A stretch of 64,000 nt of DNA. Source: Pseudomonas triclosanedens. Lineage in GTDB: Bacteria; Pseudomonadota; Gammaproteobacteria; Pseudomonadales; Pseudomonadaceae. The DNA lies in assembly GCF_026686735.1 (NCBI RefSeq), contig NZ_CP113432.1, forward strand, positions 6,127,001 through 6,191,000, in the 5' to 3' direction. Shown here piece by piece: positions 62,605 to 64,000 of this stretch. Below the pieces are notes generated by a model, which was given only the letters and a program-made list of their open reading frames with translations, searched no databases and was not told the DNA's origin. Position 1 is the stretch's first letter, and each line of letters opens with the position of its first letter. The position numbers and the translations under genes are program-made.

Positions 62605-63333
62605 CTAATTACGCGTGATCTTACCCGCAAGGCAGGCGGAAATGGTCAGCGCCTTCTCCACATGTTCCGGGTTATCCACAGAGGAAACCTCTTCCGAAAT
62701 CGTGATCAAGCTACCCGGACCGAAGCGTTCGCACTGAATATGCGGCGGGAGCAGTTGGCATACGGAGGGGTTGTCGGAGTAGGTCATCCAGCCGACGGGG
62801 AGGCTGTCCCAGTTATCGTATGTCAAATAGAAGAAATCCATATTAGTGACAAGCCCAGACTCCGGGCTCCAGCACTCAATCGATGCCTTGAGCAAATCTA
62901 GCGAAAGAGGCTTATTTATAAACTCTGGATATTGGTATTCGGGAAAATTAATAACAACATTATTAAATATTCTATCAATACTGGAACCAGCACTTACAGA
63001 CACACACACCTTGCCTTCCTTAGCGCTATTCTTATTACTCATAATTAAGCTATAGCCAAACTTACAGGTAGCATCAAGTGTCGGATGGCCGCTCACATCT
63101 GTATGAGAGTACTCGTATTCTTTTTCGTATACTTTCTCACGTGCAACCTCGTAGAAATTGTTTAAATCGGGAGCAATAGCTGTTTCAGCATTAGGTTTTG
63201 TCCCAACATCGTACAGCTCTCTGAAAATCGGATGAATCTCCTGCAGCCTCCGCAGATAATATTTAGTATTTCTTAAATATTCACCCAGCGTAATTGGGCG
63301 AGCTCTCCAGTAAATACCCAGGAATACTTTCAT
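62605..63333 (-). CDS. Immunity protein, copy 1 (toxin-proximal), Imm52-like
   Basis: 242 aa. The ATG follows the toxin stop by 2 bp, with AAGAGG within the toxin's last codons as ribosome site, so translation is coupled. This fixes the family's start at MKVFLGIYW. It is the most divergent in its N-terminal half (KYYLRR, EKEYEYS, CKFGYSLIMS, SVSAGSSIDRIFNNVVINF) but shares the C-terminal half with copies 2, 3 and 5, and the LTISAC segment with copy 4. It is probably the ancestral cognate immunity gene. The Imm52 label is from sequence resemblance and its usual pairing with Tox-REase-5, not a search. Confidence 0.8.
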   Translation of the reverse strand: MKVFLGIYWRARPITLGEYLRNTKYYLRRLQEIHPIFRELYDVGTKPNAETAIAPDLNNFYEVAREKVYEKEYEYSHTDVSGHPTLDATCKFGYSLIMSNKNSAKEGKVCVSVSAGSSIDRIFNNVVINFPEYQYPEFINKPLSLDLLKASIECWSPESGLVTNMDFFYLTYDNWDSLPVGWMTYSDNPSVCQLLPPHIQCERFGPGSLITISEEVSSVDNPEHVEKALTISACLAGKITRN

Positions 63334-63335
63334 TT

Positions 63336-64000
63336 TTACCTCTTAGGTGTAAACACCACATTAATCTTAATGCCTTTTTGCCCTATAACTTCTCTAAGAC
63401 TAGTGGCTGCCGATTGTGTTGAAACATGCCATTCAATAGGTGTTCCACCTGCGAATTCAATCTGACGCAGAGCATCTTTGATAACTCCTTTTTGCCAAAA
63501 AACAGTACCCTCCGGCGGATATCCCCGCCAATCCTTAGCATCCAGCAACACGTTACGTGACGCGTCATATCCATCGAACCGTACTCCGTTGACTGTATAT
63601 TCCGCTCCTCGCTCCACGCCACTTATCTGCTCCTGATATTCCTCTCCGCCAGTACGCTTGGGAGACGCCTCCCAGATTCCCGGGCCGCCCTCGGATTGCC
63701 CCTGCATCTCTTGCAGGGTGCGCAAGCGCGGTTGGATATGGACGCCCTCGCTGGCCGCCGGCTCGCGTGCTCGCCTCGGCCCCGCCGCCTCGGCATCCAC
63801 CCTTGCCCGACCACCCACGGGGTTTCGCGGTCGGTTGCCGAGCCCCCGCCCGCCAACACCCTTGGGCCCAGGTATCGGCAGCGCGCTCATCGAGATGTCC
63901 GCTGCGTCTTCCATCGCCTCCGATGGGCCGCCCGCCATGTCGACCAGCGCCGGCAGCGCTCCGGCAACGGGCCCCATTGCAACGACGCCCAGGCGGTCGG
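63336..64000 (-). CDS. C-terminal part of a polymorphic toxin with a Tox-REase-5-like nuclease domain
   Basis: At least 221 codons; the frame is open through the right edge, so the N-terminus is missing (an ATG at 63977 is probably internal). The visible N-terminal part is Ala/Gly/Pro-rich with MGPVAGALPALVDMAGG, as in T6SS effectors with PAAR or trafficking domains. The last 110 residues are a restriction-endonuclease-fold toxin: EEYQEQISGVERGAEYTVNG, RFDGYDASRNVLLDAKDWRG (Asp of FDG, then D-x-K), and EFAGGTPIEWHVST. This matches Tox-REase-5 and the TseT effector of P. aeruginosa. The toxin likely cuts nucleic acid in rival cells. Confidence 0.78.
   Translation of the reverse strand, partial: DRLGVVAMGPVAGALPALVDMAGGPSEAMEDAADISMSALPIPGPKGVGGRGLGNRPRNPVGGRARVDAEAAGPRRAREPAASEGVHIQPRLRTLQEMQGQSEGGPGIWEASPKRTGGEEYQEQISGVERGAEYTVNGVRFDGYDASRNVLLDAKDWRGYPPEGTVFWQKGVIKDALRQIEFAGGTPIEWHVSTQSAATSLREVIGQKGIKINVVFTPKR

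Larger units (their letters stand above)
59532..63330. repeat. Five-fold tandem repeat, unit 773 bp
   Basis: Five near-identical units of exactly 773 bp, each one immunity gene (729 bp) plus a 44-bp spacer. Equivalent points (gene ends 59513, 60286, 61059, 61832, 62605) are all 773 bp apart. The left edge is at about 59532, where CCCGCAAGGCA begins to match the other units. The right edge is at about 63330, where the leader of the first gene diverges. The region is clearly A+T-richer than the flanks. Long-unit arrays like this usually arise by unequal recombination. Confidence 0.93.

Noticed and set aside
59532..63330. CRISPR-like repeated region
   Set aside because: Repeat units are 773 bp and coding, with no short spacers, so it is a tandem gene array.

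Overview
The window is chromosomal DNA of a high-GC gammaproteobacterium, almost certainly a Pseudomonas of the P. aeruginosa / P. nitroreducens / P. citronellolis lineage. Several blocks can be matched from memory to PAO1 neighbourhoods: the PA5529-PA5511 region (antiporter, Tim44-like protein, GntR, SDR, aminotransferase, glutamine-synthetase-like ligase, pdxY, mifS, mifR), the PA4975-PA4983 arginine transaminase region (aruH, aruI, aruS, aruR), and the PA5376-PA5380 choline/glycine-betaine region (cbcV, cbcW, cbcX, sdaB, gbdR). No database search was run, so these matches rest on recognition of sequence and gene order.

Layout. 1-4418: a surface-glycan block with an acyltransferase-3 gene (cut by the window edge), two GT2 glycosyltransferases and a sulfotransferase on the minus strand, divergent from a Wzm/Wzt-type ABC exporter. 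4431-8200: CPA2 antiporter, Tim44-like membrane protein, SMI1/KNR4-type protein and a YgdI/YgdR-type lipoprotein. 8223-13806: a FadR-type GntR regulator and SDR, divergent from a class III aminotransferase, a gamma-glutamylpolyamine-synthetase-like ligase and a second SDR; two near-identical palindromes lie in the divergent promoter. 13959-22903: thioesterase, RCK-containing antiporter, YqaA/DedA-like protein, PdxY, small proteins, an alpha/beta hydrolase and the MifS/MifR two-component system. 22885-24478: a polytopic membrane protein, a small secreted protein and a possible sRNA.

24661-43411 is an enlarged arginine transaminase island. It holds a LysR regulator, an NAD(P)H oxidoreductase, an aldehyde dehydrogenase, AruH, AruI, an ADP-forming acyl-CoA synthetase, an acyl-CoA dehydrogenase, a PaaG-like crotonase, an XRE-cupin regulator divergent from an aldolase/DapA pair, an APC permease, and AruS/AruR with a solute-binding protein encoded between them. 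Together these could take up arginine, transaminate it to 2-ketoarginine, decarboxylate it to 4-guanidinobutyraldehyde and oxidise that to the acid, with a CoA-linked branch of unknown substrate. 43530-49121 carries a polyamine-type module (TetR, PotF/SpuD-like receptor, SpuC-like aminotransferase, LuxR) and a secreted hydrolase. 49305-56703 is the quaternary-amine block: CbcV, CbcW, two tandem CbcX-type receptors, serine dehydratase and GbdR.

56704-64000 is accessory. A DUF1254-type exported protein is flanked by an inverted pair of 23-bp iterated repeats. Next to it is an A+T-richer toxin-immunity locus: the C-terminal part of a polymorphic toxin with a Tox-REase-5-like domain (running off the right edge) followed by five tandem, nearly identical immunity genes with an exact 773-bp period. 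This immunity array is the most striking feature of the window. No tRNA, rRNA, CRISPR array, transposase or integrase gene was seen.
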